A stretch of 64,000 nt of DNA from Urophycis tenuis (lineage: Eukaryota > Chordata > Actinopteri > Gadiformes > Phycidae). Position numbers and translations under genes: made by a program. The notes under the pieces were generated by a model. That model was given only the letters and a program-made list of their open reading frames with translations, was not told the origin of the DNA and made no database searches. The stretch lies in NCBI GenBank assembly GCA_036785325.1, contig JAXIVH010000020.1, positions 7,049,879 to 7,113,878 on the forward strand. The letters run 5' to 3'. Of the stretch, positions 60,946 to 64,000 are shown in pieces; position 1 is the first letter of the stretch, and every line of letters begins with the position of its first letter.

Positions 60946-61358
60946 TGAATTGAAAAGTTGAAGGTATGTTTTTAGCTGCTGGGTAGACTTCAGTCAACCT
61001 GACGCAGTTTAGTCTGTGATCAACCAGACTGCTCGCGGATGGGCTCATTTTAAGCGGGGAAATCTAAGCTTTCCAACGGCGTATGGCAAGTCTATATTCA
61101 CTAAAGGGTCGTTGAAATACTAAGCTAATTCATTTGTGTTCTGTAAGGAAAGATTGATGTTAATTGAAACGTTGAAGGTATGTCTTTAGCTGCTGTGTAG
61201 ACTTCAGTCAACCTGACGCAGATTTGTCTGTGAGCAACCAAATTGCTCGGAGATGGGCTCATTTTAAACGGGGAAATCTAAGCTTTCCAACGACCTATGG
61301 CATGACTATATTTGCCCATGGGTCGTCGAAATAATAAGCTGATTCATGTGTGTTCTGT
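60946..61358 (+). repeat. Satellite block 11 (2 monomers)
   Basis: 413 bp, equal to 2 x 214 - 15, the shortest spacing between inserts. The first unit is a class A monomer with AAGTCTATATTCACTAAAGG, a variant also seen just left of copy 3 (about 30115-30130). The second is the left-flank class. Confidence 0.96.
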
Positions 61359-61545
61359 TGGCTGTGGAAAGAAAATAGCACACAAGTCATACCAAGTCAC
61401 CTTTATTTTTCAGTGATAAACATTAATAAATAAACAGTATGGACATTGTATAAACAGTTGTATAAAAAGTGTAAACGGTATGAACAGTGTTCTTATAAAA
61501 GATATCAATATCAATACTGATCACGTGTGTATTTTATATTTCCAG

Positions 61546-62049
61546 GTTATTTGTTGATGAGCCAGAGCCTGTGACTCCCACCAACCGGCCCGTTCAGCCC
61601 ACTGCGTTGTCGTCCTCCACCCGGCCGAAGCCTCCTGCGCCCACCCGCCTCCAGCCGAGGCCTCCTGCTGCGTCAGCCTGTGGCCCGCCCGCCCCCTGTG
61701 TCGGCAGCACCCATACCGCTGGTCCTCCCCGCACAGCCACAGGCCCCCTCCGTCCTGCTTCGTGGGCCATCCTGCAGCTGTCTCTGCAGTCATCGTGTGT
61801 CAAAACCATTCAAACTTGTATATGGTAACATTTCAAAATGACACCAGCATAAATGAGGACCTTGCAATAGGTTGTGTGTTACATGACCCCCCTGGCATAC
61901 AGCTGTATGTCTCTGTGAAGGTGGTTGTGAAGAACTGCATCCGGCTGAACAAGTACAAGTGCCGGTGAGGCAGCAACTCTCTCGAGGGGTTGCACGCCCA
62001 CCTGGTTAACGCCGTCCCTTCACAGCGATGTGGGATCATGCCGTTCCAA
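61546..62049 (+). pseudogene. Exon-like segment, copy 11, with TGA
   Basis: 504 bp, borders intact, TGA at 61966-61968. Variants: H, Q, GTC, TGT (C). The allele set is the same as copy 3, about 31 kb away, at all five scored sites. Confidence 0.5.
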
Positions 62050-62059
62050 GTAAGTGATT

Positions 62060-62062
<3 letters not shown>

Positions 62063-62110
<48 letters not shown>

Positions 62111-62167
62111 GCGCGCATATATACACACACACACACACTTATATATACACACACATATATATATATA
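62063..62167 (+). repeat. CA/CG/TA microsatellite, copy 11
   Basis: About 105 bp, uninterrupted (CA)n and (CG)n of about 4 repeats. Confidence 0.95.
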
Positions 62168-62350
62168 CTTAAACATAGCTGACCCTTTTTTTCCCCCTTC
62201 TCGGGGATTATGCTCCCAGTTTTGATCTCGGACGTCTGGTCACTTATAGCATATAATAATATTCTATTACTGTTAAGCCAACTATGAATAATAAAACAGG
62301 CCAAAACATGTGTCCTTTATCATAGCTACACGTATTACAAAAAAAACGCG

Positions 62351-64000
62351 TGAATTGAAAAGTTGAAGGTATGTTTTTAGCTGCTGGGTAGACTTCATTC
62401 AACCTGACGCAGTTTAGTCTGTGAGAGACCAGACTGCTCGCGGATGGGCTCATTTTAAGCGGGGAAATCTAAGGTTCCCAACGGCGTATGGCAAGACTAT
62501 ATTGAGTCATGGGTCGTTGAAATACTAAGCTAATTAATTTCTGTTCTTTATTGAAAGATTGATCTTAATTGAAACGTTGAAGGTATGTTTTTAGCTGCTG
62601 GGTAGACTTCAGTCAACCTGACGCAGTTTTGTCTGTGAGCAAGCAGACTGCTCGCGGATGGGCTCATTTTAAGCAGGGAAATCTAAGCTTTCCGACGGCG
62701 TATGGCTAGACTATATTGACTCATGGGTCGTTGAAATACTAAGCTAATTAATTTGTGTTCTGTAAGGAAAGATTGATGTTAATTGAAACGTTGAAGGTAT
62801 GTTTTTAGCTGCTGGGTAGACTTCAGTCAACCTGACACAGTTTTGTCTCTGAGCAACTAAATTGCTTGGGGATGGGCTCATTATAAGCGGGGAAATCTAA
62901 GCTTTTCAACGGCGTATGGCAAGACTATATACACCAAAGGGCCTTTGAAATACTAAGCTAATTAATTTGTGTTCTGTAAGGAAAGATTGATGTTAATTGA
63001 AACGTTAAAGGTATGTTTTTAGCTGCTGGGTAGACTTCATTCAACCTGACGCAGTTTAGTCTGTGATCAACCAGACTGCTCGCGGATGGGCTCATTTTAA
63101 GCGGGGAAATCTAAGCTTTCCAACGGCCTATGGCAAGACTATATTGACTCATGGGTCATTGAAATACTAAGCTAATTAATTTGTGTTCTGTAAGGAAAGA
63201 TTGATGTTAATTGAAACGTTGAAGGTATGTTTTTAGCTGCTGGGTAGACTTCAGTCAACCTGACGCAGTTTAGTCTGTGATCAACCAGACTGCTCGCGGA
63301 TGGGCTCATTTTAAGCGGGGAAATCTAAGCTTTTCAACGGCGTATGGCAAGACTATATTCACCAATGGCCCGTTGAAATACTAAGCTAATTAATTTGTGT
63401 TCTGTAAGGAAAGATTGATGTCAATTGAAACGTTAAAGGTATGTTTTTAGCTGCTGGGTAGACTTCATTCAACCTGACGCAGTTTAGTCTGTGATCAACC
63501 AGACTGCTCGCGGATGGGCTCATTTTAAGCGGGGAAATCTAAGCTTTCCAACGGCGTATGGCAAGACTATATTGACTCATGGGTCATTGAAATACTAAGC
63601 TAATTAATTTGTGGTCTGTAAGGAAAGATTGATGTTAATTGAAACGTTGAAGGTATGTTTTTAGCTGCTGGGTAGACTTCAGTCAACCTGACCCAGTTTA
63701 GTCTGTGATCAACCAGACTGCTCGCGGATGGGCTCATTTTAAGCGGGGAAATCTAAGCTTTCCAACGGCGTATGGCAAGACTATATCGACTCATGGGTCT
63801 TGAAATACTAAGCTAATTAATTTGTGTTCTGTAAGGAAAGATTGATGTTAATTGAAACGTTGAAGGTATGTTTTTAGCTGCTGGGTAGACTTCAGTCAAC
63901 CTGACCCAGTTTAGTCTGTGATCAACCAGACTGCTCGGGGATGGGCTCATTTTAAGCGGGGAAATCTAAGCTTTCCAACGGCGTATGGCAAGACTATATT
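62351..64000 (+). repeat. Satellite block 12 (about 7.7 monomers, runs off the window)
   Basis: Opens with the right-flank class (AAGGTTCCC, TTGAGTCATGGG, CTGTTCTTTATTG) and continues with types known from the 10-monomer unit, such as GGCCTATGG, CAATGGCCCG and GTCAATTG. A 2-bp loss occurs near 63798 (GGGTCTTGAAAT for GGGTCGTTGAAAT has one base missing, plus a substitution). No insert is seen before the end. Confidence 0.95.

Larger units (their letters stand above)
61359..62350 (+). repeat. Insert copy 11, full length
   Basis: 992 bp. The right end has CACGTATTACAAAAAAAACGCG. The following monomer has a unique GTGAGAGACCAGACT in the stem-loop region. Confidence 0.93.

Overview
The whole window is one eukaryotic satellite array with a recurrent non-satellite insert. 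I see no bacterial-style genes, rRNA, tRNA, CRISPR array or intact protein-coding gene. The repeat architecture, the (CA)n microsatellites and the spliceosomal-type exon borders indicate an animal nuclear genome. A fish is my best guess, because the insert's exon-like segment looks like a piece of the multicopy DUF6729-type proteins I remember from teleosts. That is recall, not a search result. The site is probably centromeric, pericentromeric or another heterochromatic block (inference).

Layout. The basic unit is a 214-bp monomer, and roughly 250 copies all run head-to-tail on the + strand. From 1 to 24214 there are 113 monomers with one net 2-bp indel (near 7021-7030). The array is then interrupted by eleven copies of one insert: 24215-24914, 27254-28260, 30386-31403, 42517-43518, 45216-46201, 47519-48208, 52903-53908, 55820-56819, 57875-58876, 59932-60945 and 61359-62350. 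Nine are full length (about 1.0 kb) and two (24215 and 47519) share the same 5' truncation. The uninterrupted satellite blocks between them hold 11, 10, 52, 8, about 6, 22, 9, 5, 5 and 2 monomers, and about 7.7 more follow the last insert.

Insert anatomy. Each full copy has 187 bp of AT-rich intron-like DNA ending in a 3' splice-site-like sequence, then a 504-bp GC-rich exon-like segment closed by a 5' splice-site consensus (GTAAGT), then an alternating CA/CG/TA microsatellite of 99-131 bp, then about 182 bp of AT-rich DNA. The exon-like part carries a Pro-rich open frame in its first half and a different open frame in its second half, and six of eleven copies have an in-frame TGA in the second frame. 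I call it a captured, pseudogenised exon spread passively by satellite amplification.

History. In every satellite block between a full insert and the preceding insert, the length is n x 214 - 15 bp (one block is 1 bp longer because of a visible extra T). This is the signature of a single insertion event that replaced 15 bp of one monomer and was later multiplied by unequal exchange. Private mutations define higher-order units of 5, 7, 9, 10 and 12 monomers, a 2055-bp tandem duplication containing an insert, and insert-flank monomers that now occur without the insert. Within monomers, a short stem-loop is kept by two alternative stems in different monomer classes, and many monomers carry an AP-1-like TGA(C/G)TCA.
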